Of a stretch of 64,000 nt of DNA, positions 7,223 through 14,300 are shown piece after piece. The position numbers and the translations under genes are program-made. Origin of the DNA: Nocardioides agri. Lineage in GTDB: Bacteria; Actinomycetota; Actinomycetes; Propionibacteriales; Nocardioidaceae. Every line of letters begins with the position of its first letter. The stretch's first letter is position 1. The DNA is taken from positions 744,001-808,000 of the forward strand of contig NZ_JACEIC010000001.1 in the NCBI RefSeq assembly GCF_013778305.1, in the 5' to 3' direction. The notes beneath the pieces are model-generated. The model was not told the DNA's origin and ran no database searches. It saw only the letters and a list, made by a program, of their open reading frames with translations.

Positions 7223-7996
7223 TCAGGCTCCCATGGCGTGGAACCCGCCGTCCACGTGCACGATCTCGCCGGTGGTCGCCGGGAAGAAGTCCGACAGCAG
7301 CGCACAGACCGCCTTGGCCGTGGGCGTGTGGTCGGCGTTGTCCCAGCCGAGCGGCGAGCGCGAGCTCCACATCGACTCCAGCTCCTCGAAGCCCGGGATG
7401 GCCTTCGCCGCCAGCGTCTTCAGCGGGCCGGCCGAGACCAGGTTGACCCGGACGCCCTCCGGGCCGAGGTCGCGGGCGAGGTAGCGCGACGTTGACTCCA
7501 GGCCCGCCTTCGCGACGCCCATCCAGTCGTACGCCGGCCACGCGACCGTCGCGTCGAAGGTCAGCCCGACCACGGACCCCCCGTTCGACATCAGCGGGAG
7601 GCTGGCCATGGCCAGCGACTTCAGGGAGTACGCCGAGACGTGCACCGCCTGCGCGACGTCCTCCCACGGCCCGGTGAGGAACTTGCCACCCAGCAGCGTC
7701 TCCGGGTTGCCGTAGGCGATGGAGTGCACCACCCCGTCGAGCCCGTCGACGTGCTCGCGGACCTGCGCCTCGAGCCCGGCCAGGTGGTCGGGGTCGGTCA
7801 CGTCGAGCTCGAGCACCGGCGGCTCGACGGGGAGCCGCTTGGCGATCCGCCGGGTGATGCCGAGCGCCCGGCCGAAGTTGGAGATCAGCACGGTCGCGCC
7901 CTGCTCCTGCGCCACCTTGGCGGTCGCGAAGCCGATCGAGGAGTCCATCGTCACGCCCGCGACGAGGATCCGCTTGCCGTCGAGGATGCCGCTCAT
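7223..7996 (-). CDS. fabI: enoyl-[acyl-carrier-protein] reductase FabI (InhA-like)
   Basis: A 257-residue short-chain reductase that reduces trans-2-enoyl-ACP in the type II fatty-acid elongation cycle, using NADH. The cofactor site is the FabI-specific GVTMDSSIGFATAK, which differs from the usual TGxxxGIG. The catalytic tyrosine and lysine are spaced Y-x6-K in AYDWMGVAKAG, diagnostic for FabI/InhA. The start is ATG at 7996 directly after the fabG stop (7998-8000); the frame continues upstream only as overlap. The fabG-fabI order matches mabA-inhA of mycobacteria. Probable cytoplasmic homotetramer. Such enzymes are the target of isoniazid and triclosan. Confidence 0.95.
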   Translation of the reverse strand: MSGILDGKRILVAGVTMDSSIGFATAKVAQEQGATVLISNFGRALGITRRIAKRLPVEPPVLELDVTDPDHLAGLEAQVREHVDGLDGVVHSIAYGNPETLLGGKFLTGPWEDVAQAVHVSAYSLKSLAMASLPLMSNGGSVVGLTFDATVAWPAYDWMGVAKAGLESTSRYLARDLGPEGVRVNLVSAGPLKTLAAKAIPGFEELESMWSSRSPLGWDNADHTPTAKAVCALLSDFFPATTGEIVHVDGGFHAMGA

Positions 7997-7997
7997 G

Positions 7998-8729
7998 TCA
8001 GTGCCCCATTCCGAGTCCACCGTCGACCGGGATGACCGCCCCGGTGACGTACGCCGCGCCGGGGCCGGTCAGCCACAGCACCGTGTCCGCGATCTCCGCC
8101 GCTGAGCCGTAGCGGCCCAGCGGCACCTGCGCCTTGATCGCGGCCTTCTGCTCGTCGGTGAGCACCCCGGTCATGTCGGTCTCGATGAAGCCGGGGGCGA
8201 CGACGTTCGCGGTGATCGACCGCGACCCGAGCTCCCGGGCCAGCGACCTCGCCATGCCGACGAGACCGGCCTTCGACGCCGCGTAGTTGGCCTGGCCGGC
8301 CGAGCCGAGCAGGCCGACGACCGAGGAGATGAAGACGATCCGGCCGCGGCGCAGCCGCAGCATGCCCTTCGCCGCCCGCTTGGCGAGCCGGAAGGAGCCG
8401 GTGAGGTTGGTGTCGATGACCGACGACCAGTCCTCCTCCGACATCCGCAGGATCAGCGTGTCGGCGGTGATGCCGGCGTTGGCGACCAGCACCTCCACGG
8501 GACCGTGCGCCTCCTCGATGGTGGCGAACGCCGCCTCGACCTGCGCCGGGTCGGTCACGTCGCAGCGCACATCGAGCGCCCCGTCGGGGGCGCCGCCGCT
8601 GCGGGTAGTGACCGCGACCTTGTCGCCGTTGGCCACGAACGCCTCGGCGATCGCGCGGCCGATGCCACGGTTGCCGCCGGTCACGAGGACCGACCTGGGC
8701 TCCTGTGCTCCGCTGTGTTCTGAGCTCAC
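7998..8729 (-). CDS. fabG: 3-oxoacyl-[acyl-carrier-protein] reductase FabG (MabA-like)
   Basis: A 243-residue classical short-chain dehydrogenase that reduces 3-oxoacyl-ACP with NADPH in fatty-acid elongation. It has the cofactor motif GGNRGIGRA near the N-terminus, NAGITAD, the catalytic serine in FISSVVGLLG, YAASKAG (Y-x3-K) and the family C-terminus ending PVDGGLGMGH. It is the first gene of the fabG-fabI-sixA unit. The start is GTG at 8729. A 12-bp palindrome (CGTCACGTGACG) touches this start codon and a TAGCGT hexamer sits 8 nt upstream, suggesting a leaderless, possibly regulated transcript. Confidence 0.95.
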   Translation of the reverse strand: MSSEHSGAQEPRSVLVTGGNRGIGRAIAEAFVANGDKVAVTTRSGGAPDGALDVRCDVTDPAQVEAAFATIEEAHGPVEVLVANAGITADTLILRMSEEDWSSVIDTNLTGSFRLAKRAAKGMLRLRRGRIVFISSVVGLLGSAGQANYAASKAGLVGMARSLARELGSRSITANVVAPGFIETDMTGVLTDEQKAAIKAQVPLGRYGSAAEIADTVLWLTGPGAAYVTGAVIPVDGGLGMGH

Positions 8730-8743
8730 GTCACGTGACGCTA
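8729..8743 (-). promoter_or_regulatory. fabG promoter hexamer and overlapping palindrome
   Basis: The minus strand reads TAGCGT (8743-8738), then 8 nt, then the GTG start. The perfect palindrome CGTCACGTGACG at 8729-8740 covers the space between hexamer and start codon, an ideal place for a repressor of the fatty-acid genes. The binding protein is unknown. Confidence 0.5.
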
Positions 8744-8771
8744 GCCATTACCGCCGGGTACGCGGAAACGG

Positions 8772-8984
8772 TCAGTCGTCCTCGAGCCGGAAGCCGACCT
8801 TCATCCCGACCTGGAAGTGCTCGACGGCACCGTCCTTGATCTGGCCGCGGACCTGCGTCACCTCAAACCAGTCCAGGTGGCGCAGCGTCTGCGAGGCGCG
8901 CGCGATGGCGTTGCGGATCGCGGCGTCGACGCCCTCGGGCGAGGTGCCGACGATCTCGGTGACCCGGTAGGTGCGGTTCGTCAT
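8772..8984 (-). CDS. dodecin family flavin-binding protein
   Basis: A 70-residue dodecin. Dodecins assemble into hollow dodecamers that store or buffer flavins (FMN, riboflavin, in some cases with CoA). Typical features are the N-terminal strand TYRVTEIVGTSPEGVDAAI, the helix RNAIARASQTLRHLDWFEV containing the flavin-stacking tryptophan, and the end FQVGMKVGFRLED. The length is standard. It starts with ATG at 8984, 6 nt after TAGGCT on the minus strand, so it is probably a leaderless single-gene transcript, divergent from the DUF3099 gene. Confidence 0.93.
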   Translation of the reverse strand: MTNRTYRVTEIVGTSPEGVDAAIRNAIARASQTLRHLDWFEVTQVRGQIKDGAVEHFQVGMKVGFRLEDD

Positions 8985-8990
8985 GACCCG

Positions 8991-8996
8991 AGCCTA
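8991..8996 (-). promoter_or_regulatory. -10 hexamer, leaderless promoter of the dodecin gene
   Basis: The minus strand reads TAGGCT, 6 nt, then ATG at 8984. Confidence 0.6.
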
Positions 8997-9030
8997 GCGA
9001 CCACGGCGCCGGTCGCCGTGGGGCGCGACG

Positions 9031-9036
9031 TACGAT
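9031..9036 (+). promoter_or_regulatory. -10 hexamer, leaderless promoter of the DUF3099 gene
   Basis: TACGAT, 6 nt, then ATG at 9043; no Shine-Dalgarno sequence. Confidence 0.6.
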
Positions 9037-9042
9037 CGAAGA

Positions 9043-9381
9043 ATGTCCCGGATCGCACGTCGCAAGCATGACGACGCGGTCCGCATCACGACCGCCGCCA
9101 GCAACCCCGAGGCGGAGATCTCCGCCCGGCAGCGCCGCTACGTGATCTCGATGACCATCCGCACCGTCTGCTTCGTCTGCGCGGTCCTGGTGGGGCCGGG
9201 GTGGCTGCGCTGGGTGCTGATCGCGGCCGCGCTGCTGCTGCCCTACGTCGCGGTTGTGATGGCCAACGCGGCGACCAGCAAGGACGACGGCTTCGCCCTG
9301 CCACCGGGCGGGTACGACGTCAAGGAGCTCGGTCCGGAGGACGACGGTTATCGACCGCCCGAAACGGGCCCTCATCCTTGA
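9043..9381 (+). CDS. DUF3099 membrane protein
   Basis: A 112-residue actinobacterial DUF3099 protein. The basic, soluble N-terminus (SRIARRKHDDAVRITTAA) leads to a helical hairpin of two membrane segments (about residues 36-52 and 55-74, including WLRWVLIAAALLLPYVAVV), followed by an acidic, proline-rich C-terminal tail. The family is widespread in actinobacteria and has no assigned function. It is divergent from the dodecin gene and is followed by a hairpin at 9383-9400 that probably ends its transcript. Confidence 0.85.
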   Translation: MSRIARRKHDDAVRITTAASNPEAEISARQRRYVISMTIRTVCFVCAVLVGPGWLRWVLIAAALLLPYVAVVMANAATSKDDGFALPPGGYDVKELGPEDDGYRPPETGPHP

Positions 9382-9382
9382 C

Positions 9383-9400
9383 TTCACCCGGACGGGTGAA
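9383..9400 (+). terminator. hairpin after the DUF3099 gene
   Basis: An 8-bp stem TTCACCCG / CGGGTGAA with a two-base loop begins right after the stop codon. There is no U-tract, as is usual in high-GC actinobacteria. Confidence 0.55.
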
Positions 9401-9443
9401 AGAATCCACGCGCGAGCCGGGTCTCCCCCGTCCTGGATCGCAC

Positions 9444-9483
9444 GTGGTGCCGGACGGCTTCCCCCGTGGCTGTCTGGCACCAC
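9444..9483 (+). promoter_or_regulatory. stem-loop in the leader of the small 9509 gene
   Basis: GTGGTGCC at 9444-9451 pairs with GGCACCAC at 9476-9483, with three more pairs possible inside after one mismatch. It ends 25 nt before the GTG at 9509, close to the AGGAAGGG ribosome-binding region. It could be a regulatory leader structure or incidental. Confidence 0.35.
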
Positions 9484-9508
9484 CTCATTTCCCAGGAAGG
9501 GCCCCCAC

Positions 9509-9712
9509 GTGACCGAGGTGACCGAGGCCGCCGTCTGCTCGGCGAAGGGCTGCCAGGAGCCCGCCACCTGGGAGCTGCAGTGGAACAACCCCAAGCTGCA
9601 CACCCCCGACCGTCGCAAGGTCTGGCTCGCCTGCGACCGGCACCGGCAGTCGCTCGCGGACTTCCTCGGCGCGCGGCAGTTCCTGAAGGACGTCGTCCCC
9701 CACCGACCCTGA
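9509..9712 (+). CDS. small Cys/His (probable zinc-binding) protein
   Basis: A 67-residue protein I recognise only as a conserved actinobacterial small protein. It carries C-x4-C (CSAKGC) near residue 10 and C-x2-H (CDRH) near residue 42, separated by a basic stretch (NNPKLHTPDRRKVWLA). The four ligands suggest a zinc ribbon. The C-terminus is helical (QSLADFLGARQFLKDVV). The start is GTG at 9509 with AGGAAGGG upstream. It ends 1 bp before the convergent moaA stop. Function unknown; a role in nucleic-acid or protein binding would be guesswork. Confidence 0.75.
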   Translation: MTEVTEAAVCSAKGCQEPATWELQWNNPKLHTPDRRKVWLACDRHRQSLADFLGARQFLKDVVPHRP

Positions 9713-9713
9713 G

Positions 9714-10706
9714 TCAGCCGCCGATGGCCGACATCGGCCGGTCGGGCTGCAGGAAGGTCGGGTCGTCGATGCCGTGCCCGGCCCGCTTGCCGAGCATCGC
9801 GACCACCCAGCGGCCGGCGATCTCGTCGTCGCTCGCCCCGCTGCGCAGCGCGGCGCGCAGGTCGGACTCCTCGCGGGCGAACAGGCAGTTGCGCACCTGG
9901 CCGTCAGCGGTGAGGCGGACCCGGTCGCAGTCGCCGCAGAAGGGCCGGGTGACCGAGGCGATGACCCCGACCGTGCCCGGACCGCCGTCGACGCGGAAGA
10001 GCTCGGCCGGCGCGCTCCCGCGCGGCTCGTCCACCGGTTCGAGCACGAACTCGGCATCGAGCGCGGCGAAGATCTCGTCCGCCGTGATCATGCCGTCCCG
10101 CGACCAGTGGTGCTGGGCGTCCAGCGGCATCTGCTCGATGAACCGCAGCTCGTAGCCCTCGGCCAGCGCCCAGCGCAGCAGCTCGGGTGCCTGGTCGTCG
10201 TTGATGCCGCGCATCAGCACGGCGTTGACCTTGACCGGGCCGAGACCGGCCGCCCGGGCGGCCTCGAGGCCGGCCAGGACGTCGTGGAGGCGGTCACGCC
10301 GCGTGATCGCCAGGAAGCTCTCGGGCCTGATGCTGTCGAGACTCACGTTGACCCGGTCCAGCCCCGCGGCGGCCAGTGCCGACGCGGTGCGCGCCAGGCC
10401 CAGCGCGTTGGTGGTCAGCGAGGTCTCCACGCCCAGCGCGTGGGTACGCCGCACGATGTCGACGAGGCCACGGCGTACCAGCGGCTCGCCGCCGGTGAAT
10501 CGGACCTCGCGGACCCCGAGCATCTCGACCCCGATCCGGACCAGCCGGACGACCTCGTCGTCGGTGAGCACCGACTCGTCGGGCAGCCAGTCCAGGCCCT
10601 CCGCCGGCATGCAGTAGGAGCAGCGCAGGTTGCATCGGTCGGTCAGCGAGACGCGCAGGTCGGTCGCGACTCGGCCGTAACGGTCCTCGAGCATCCTGGT
10701 GGCCAC
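9714..10706 (-). CDS. moaA: GTP 3',8-cyclase MoaA (radical SAM)
   Basis: A 330-residue radical S-adenosylmethionine enzyme that converts GTP to the cyclic precursor of molybdopterin. The SAM-binding [4Fe-4S] cluster motif is CNLRCSYC (C-x3-C-x2-C), and the second cluster is held by CGDCDR plus the later cysteine of QVRNCLF. The chain ends in GG, the conserved C-terminal tail needed for MoaA activity. Its length is typical. The start is GTG at 10706, 6 nt after TAGACT. No other moa gene is adjacent, so the rest of the pathway must be encoded elsewhere. Confidence 0.95.
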   Translation of the reverse strand: MATRMLEDRYGRVATDLRVSLTDRCNLRCSYCMPAEGLDWLPDESVLTDDEVVRLVRIGVEMLGVREVRFTGGEPLVRRGLVDIVRRTHALGVETSLTTNALGLARTASALAAAGLDRVNVSLDSIRPESFLAITRRDRLHDVLAGLEAARAAGLGPVKVNAVLMRGINDDQAPELLRWALAEGYELRFIEQMPLDAQHHWSRDGMITADEIFAALDAEFVLEPVDEPRGSAPAELFRVDGGPGTVGVIASVTRPFCGDCDRVRLTADGQVRNCLFAREESDLRAALRSGASDDEIAGRWVVAMLGKRAGHGIDDPTFLQPDRPMSAIGG

Positions 10707-10712
10707 CCCTGC

Positions 10713-10718
10713 AGTCTA
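10713..10718 (-). promoter_or_regulatory. -10 hexamer, leaderless promoter of moaA
   Basis: The minus strand reads TAGACT, 6 nt, then GTG at 10706. It is divergent from the SURF1 hexamer only 20 bp away. Confidence 0.6.
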
Positions 10719-10737
10719 GGCGCCCCCCGGTCGCGGC

Positions 10738-10743
10738 TAGCCT
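10738..10743 (+). promoter_or_regulatory. -10 hexamer, leaderless promoter of the SURF1 gene
   Basis: TAGCCT, 6 nt, then GTG at 10750. Confidence 0.6.
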
Positions 10744-10749
10744 CGTGAC

Positions 10750-11751
10750 GTGCGGTCGTGGCGGTTCCTCCTCACGCGACGCTGGCTGGTCTTCGCCGCC
10801 GTCGTCGTGGTGTTGTGCTACGCCGCCTGGTGGCTCGGCCAGTGGCAGTTCCACCGCCTCGAGGACCGCAAGGACCGCAACGCCGTCGTCCGCGCCAACG
10901 AGGACCGCGACCCGGCCACCGTCAGCGACGTGCTCGCCCCCGGTCGTCCGGTGGCCGAGGACGACGAGTGGCGCCAGGTCACCGCGACCGGCACCTACGA
11001 CACCGACAACACGGTGATCGTCCGCTACCGCACCCGTGACGGGCAGTCGGGCGTGGACGCCGTCGTGCCGCTGGTCACCACCGACGGGGCGACGCTGCTC
11101 GTCGACCGGGGCTGGATCCCGGTCGACAACCAGGGCAGCGCGCAGCCGAGCGACCTGCCTGCGCCGCCGACCGGCGAGGTGACCGTCGAGGGCTGGGTGC
11201 GTGCCGACGCGACCGGCGACAGCACCACCGTCGACGAGCGCTCGACGAGGGCGATCTCCAGCGCCGAGATCGGTCCGGCGATCGGGCAGGAGGTCTACGG
11301 CGGGTTCGTGGTCCTCGAGTCCGAGGACGGCGAGCCGGCCGCCGGCCTGGAGCCGGTGGAGCTGCCGGAGCTCGACAACGGCCCGCACTTCTTCTACGGG
11401 CTCCAGTGGTGGTTCTTCGGCCTGCTCGCGATCGTCGGCTTCGGCTACCTCGCGTGGGACGAGCGGCGCTCCCAACGCCGTGGCGAGCCGTCGCCGGCCG
11501 AGGGTGCGCTGGCCGAGCGCAAGCGCCGCCGACAGGCCAAGGACGCGCACAAGCAGCGGGTCAGGGCGGCCTACCAGCAGGCGTACGCCGAGGAGCGCGC
11601 CGCCCGCGAGGCCCACCGGGATGCCGCCCGAGAGGATCAGAGCGCGCGCACCATGCCGCCGTCGACGGGCAGCATCGCACCGGAGACGAACGACGCCGCC
11701 GGCGAGAGTAGGAACGCCGCGACCCGGCCGAACTCCTCCGGCACGCCGTAG
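10750..11751 (+). CDS. SURF1 family cytochrome c oxidase assembly protein
   Basis: A 333-residue membrane protein of the SURF1/Shy1 family, which helps insert heme A into cytochrome c oxidase. It has the standard two membrane helices at the ends of the domain: residues 10-28, followed by the GQWQFHRLEDRK signature, and about 217-235 (FFYGLQWWFFGLLAIVGFGY). The extracytoplasmic part lies between. The cytoplasmic tail after residue 240 is long, highly basic, then low-complexity, and its last 38 codons run antisense through the 3' end of the SDR gene. That overlap of 115 bp makes the true stop uncertain. Confidence 0.88.
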   Translation: MRSWRFLLTRRWLVFAAVVVVLCYAAWWLGQWQFHRLEDRKDRNAVVRANEDRDPATVSDVLAPGRPVAEDDEWRQVTATGTYDTDNTVIVRYRTRDGQSGVDAVVPLVTTDGATLLVDRGWIPVDNQGSAQPSDLPAPPTGEVTVEGWVRADATGDSTTVDERSTRAISSAEIGPAIGQEVYGGFVVLESEDGEPAAGLEPVELPELDNGPHFFYGLQWWFFGLLAIVGFGYLAWDERRSQRRGEPSPAEGALAERKRRRQAKDAHKQRVRAAYQQAYAEERAAREAHRDAAREDQSARTMPPSTGSIAPETNDAAGESRNAATRPNSSGTP

Positions 11752-12392
11752 CGCCGGAGCGGGATCGTCGCGACCGCCGCGGCCCGCGCCGCCTCCGGGT
11801 CGCCGCTCGCGGCGTCGAGCTCCGCGACCCGCTCGGTGCCGACGCGGCCGGGCAGCAGCCCGTTGACGCGGACGCCGACCGGGCCGAGCTCGTCGGCGAG
11901 GGTCTTGGCGACCATCGCCAGCCCGGGACGCAGGCCGTTGGAGATCGCCATGTCCGCCAGCGGTGCGCGGACGCTCGACGACAGCACGAAGCACAGCGAG
12001 CCGCCCGCCGGCAGCGCGGCGCCGACCTCGCGGCCGATCCGCACGGCCCCGAGGAACACCGACTCGAACGCCGCCGTCCACTGCGCGTCGGTGATCGCCG
12101 TGACGGCGCCCTTGGGCGGGCCACCGACGCTCACGAGGGCTCCGTCGATGCGCCCCCAGCGACGCTGCGCGGCCGCGAGCAGCCGGCCGGCCGTCGCCGG
12201 GTCCGCGTTGTCCCCGGCGACGACCTCGACGGACTCCCCCAGCGCCTCGCGGGCGGCGGCGAGCGTCTCCTCGGACCGACCGGAGAGCACGACCCGGGCG
12301 CCCTCGGCGACGAGCACGTCGGCGGTCGCCCGGCCGAGGCCGCGCGCTCCACCGGTGACGACGTAGACGCGGCCGGTGAGATCGAGGTCCAT
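11637..12392 (-). CDS. atypical short-chain dehydrogenase/reductase
   Basis: A 251-residue Rossmann-fold protein with a normal nucleotide-binding motif (TGGARGLGRA) and C-terminus (MLPVDGGMVRAL). The active-site region is unusual: after the serine-rich FVLSSSVRAP, the position of the Y-x3-K pair is taken by SNGLR in MAISNGLRPG. I know this from a divergent SDR group; whether it has oxidoreductase activity is unclear. The start is ATG at 12392. The TAG of the upstream ABC gene's stop doubles as the start of TAGAGT 6 nt before it. It is convergent with, and overlaps, the SURF1 gene. Confidence 0.82.
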   Translation of the reverse strand: MDLDLTGRVYVVTGGARGLGRATADVLVAEGARVVLSGRSEETLAAAREALGESVEVVAGDNADPATAGRLLAAAQRRWGRIDGALVSVGGPPKGAVTAITDAQWTAAFESVFLGAVRIGREVGAALPAGGSLCFVLSSSVRAPLADMAISNGLRPGLAMVAKTLADELGPVGVRVNGLLPGRVGTERVAELDAASGDPEAARAAAVATIPLRRYGVPEEFGRVAAFLLSPAASFVSGAMLPVDGGMVRAL

Positions 12393-12398
12393 GCGGCG

Positions 12399-12404
12399 AC
12401 TCTA
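12399..12404 (-). promoter_or_regulatory. possible -10 hexamer of the SDR gene
   Basis: The minus strand reads TAGAGT, 6 nt, then ATG at 12392. The TAG is also the stop codon of the upstream ABC gene, so chance cannot be excluded. Confidence 0.4.
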
Positions 12405-14285
12405 GACAGGCGCGGGTGGCTGGTCCTCGATGAACTGGGTGCGGTAGAGGTCGGCGTAGAGACCGCCCTCGGCGAGCAGGCTCGCGTGGGTGCCGCGCTG
12501 CACGATCCGGCCGTCGTCGACGACGAGGATCTGGTCGGCGCCGCGGACCGTGGAGAGCCGGTGCGCGATCACCAGCGACGTGCGACCCTCCAGCGCCGCG
12601 TCCAGCGCCCGCTGGACCGCCGCCTCGGACTCGCTGTCGAGGTGGGCGGTGGCCTCGTCGAGCACGACGATCGAGGGCGCCTTGAGCAGCAGCCGCGCGA
12701 TCGCGAGCCGCTGTCGCTCGCCGCCCGAGAGGCGGTAGCCGCGGTCGCCGACGACGGTGTCGAGGCCGTCGGGCAGGCTGCGGATCAGCCCGGCGATCTG
12801 GGCGGCCTCGAGCGCCACCCAGACGTCCTCGTCGGTGGCGCCGGGCCGCGCGTAGAGCAGGTTGGCGCGGATCGTGTCGTGGAACATGTGCGCGTCCTGG
12901 GTGACGTAGCCGACGACGGCCTCCAGGGAGTCGAGCTGCACGTCGCGCACGTCGTGGCCGCCGACCCGCACCGCGCCGGAGGCGGCGTCGTAGAGCCGCG
13001 CGACCAGGTGCGTCATCGTGGTCTTGCCGGCGCCCGAGGGGCCGACGAGCGCCACCATCTCCCCGGGCTGCGCGACGAAGGAGATGTCGGTGAGCACCGG
13101 GCCGCTGTCGCGCGACTCGGCGCGCGCCACCACCTCCAGCGACGCGAGTGAGATGTCCTCGGCGCGGGGGTAGGCGAACGCGACGTGGTCGAACTCCAGG
13201 CTGGCCGCGGACCGGGGCAGCACCACGGCGTCGGGGCGCTCCTGGATGAGCGACGGGAGGTCGAGCACCTCGAAGACGCGCTCGAAGCTGACGAGCGCCG
13301 TCATCACGTCGATCCGCACGTTGGAGAGCCCCTGGAGCGGGCCGAGCAGGCGGACGAGCAGCGTCGCCAGGGCGAGCAGGGTGCCGACGGTCAGCACGTC
13401 GTCGATGACGAGGTGACCGCCCACGCCGTAGACCAGCGCGGTCGCGAGCGCCGGTACGGCGAGCATCGCGGCCATGAACACCCGCTGGATCAGCGCGATC
13501 CGGACTCCGAGGTCGCGCACGACCGCGGCCTTCGCGGCGACCGCCCGGTCCTCCTCCTCGCGGCGTCCGAACAGCTTGAGCAGCATCGCGCCGCCGACGT
13601 TGAAGCGCTCCGTCATCGCGTTGCCGAGGTCGGCGTTGCCGTCCATCTGGTCACGGGTCAACCCGGCGAGCCGGTTGCCGACCCAGCGCGAGCACAGGTA
13701 GAGCAGCGGGAAGAGCAGCAGGCACAGGAGGGTGATCTGCCAGCTGAGCGCCAGCATGGCGATGCCGACCACGATCACGGAGATCGAGTTCGACACGGTG
13801 CCGGACAGCGTGGAGGTGAACGCCCGCTGGGCGCCGATCACGTCGTTGTTGAGCCGGGAGACCAGGGCACCGGTCTGGGTGCGGGTGAAGAAGGCGAGCG
13901 ACTGGCGCTGCACGTGCCCGAAGACGGCGGTGCGCAGGTCGTAGATCAGTCCCTCGCCGATCCGCGAGGAGAGGTAGCCGACGAGCACGGTCAGCAGCGC
14001 GTCGAACAGGGCCACCGCCGCCATGAGCAGCGCCAGCTCCGTGACCAGGCCCCCGTCGCCGGCGAGGATCCCGTCGTCGACGATGCGCTGCACCAGCAGC
14101 GGCGAGACGACGACCAGTCCGGCGTCGACGACGGTCAGCACGAGGAAGTAGGCGATCAGGACCCGGTGCGGGGCGGCGTAGCGCAGCACCCGTCGCACCG
14201 TCCCGCGAGCGAGGCGCTGCTGCGCCGCGGTGCGGTCGGTGCGCAGGGCCCGGAACGCCGGGCCCATCCCCATACCGGCTGCCAC
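12402..14285 (-). CDS. ABC exporter, fused membrane and ATPase domains
   Basis: A 627-residue type IV (MsbA/LmrA-like) exporter half-transporter. Six transmembrane helices span about residues 38-310; the nucleotide-binding domain follows with Walker A GPSGAGKTT near 415, signature LSGGERQR near 520, Walker B VVLDEAT near 541 and the H-loop in VIAHRLS. It should work as a homodimer since no partner is adjacent. The start is GTG at 14285 with AAGGAGAG 8 nt upstream, a clear Shine-Dalgarno sequence unlike many neighbours. The crotonase gene ends 15 bp upstream. Substrate unknown; lipid or drug export is typical. Confidence 0.92.
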   Translation of the reverse strand: MAAGMGMGPAFRALRTDRTAAQQRLARGTVRRVLRYAAPHRVLIAYFLVLTVVDAGLVVVSPLLVQRIVDDGILAGDGGLVTELALLMAAVALFDALLTVLVGYLSSRIGEGLIYDLRTAVFGHVQRQSLAFFTRTQTGALVSRLNNDVIGAQRAFTSTLSGTVSNSISVIVVGIAMLALSWQITLLCLLLFPLLYLCSRWVGNRLAGLTRDQMDGNADLGNAMTERFNVGGAMLLKLFGRREEEDRAVAAKAAVVRDLGVRIALIQRVFMAAMLAVPALATALVYGVGGHLVIDDVLTVGTLLALATLLVRLLGPLQGLSNVRIDVMTALVSFERVFEVLDLPSLIQERPDAVVLPRSAASLEFDHVAFAYPRAEDISLASLEVVARAESRDSGPVLTDISFVAQPGEMVALVGPSGAGKTTMTHLVARLYDAASGAVRVGGHDVRDVQLDSLEAVVGYVTQDAHMFHDTIRANLLYARPGATDEDVWVALEAAQIAGLIRSLPDGLDTVVGDRGYRLSGGERQRLAIARLLLKAPSIVVLDEATAHLDSESEAAVQRALDAALEGRTSLVIAHRLSTVRGADQILVVDDGRIVQRGTHASLLAEGGLYADLYRTQFIEDQPPAPV

Positions 14286-14300
14286 GTCTCTCTCCTTCGG

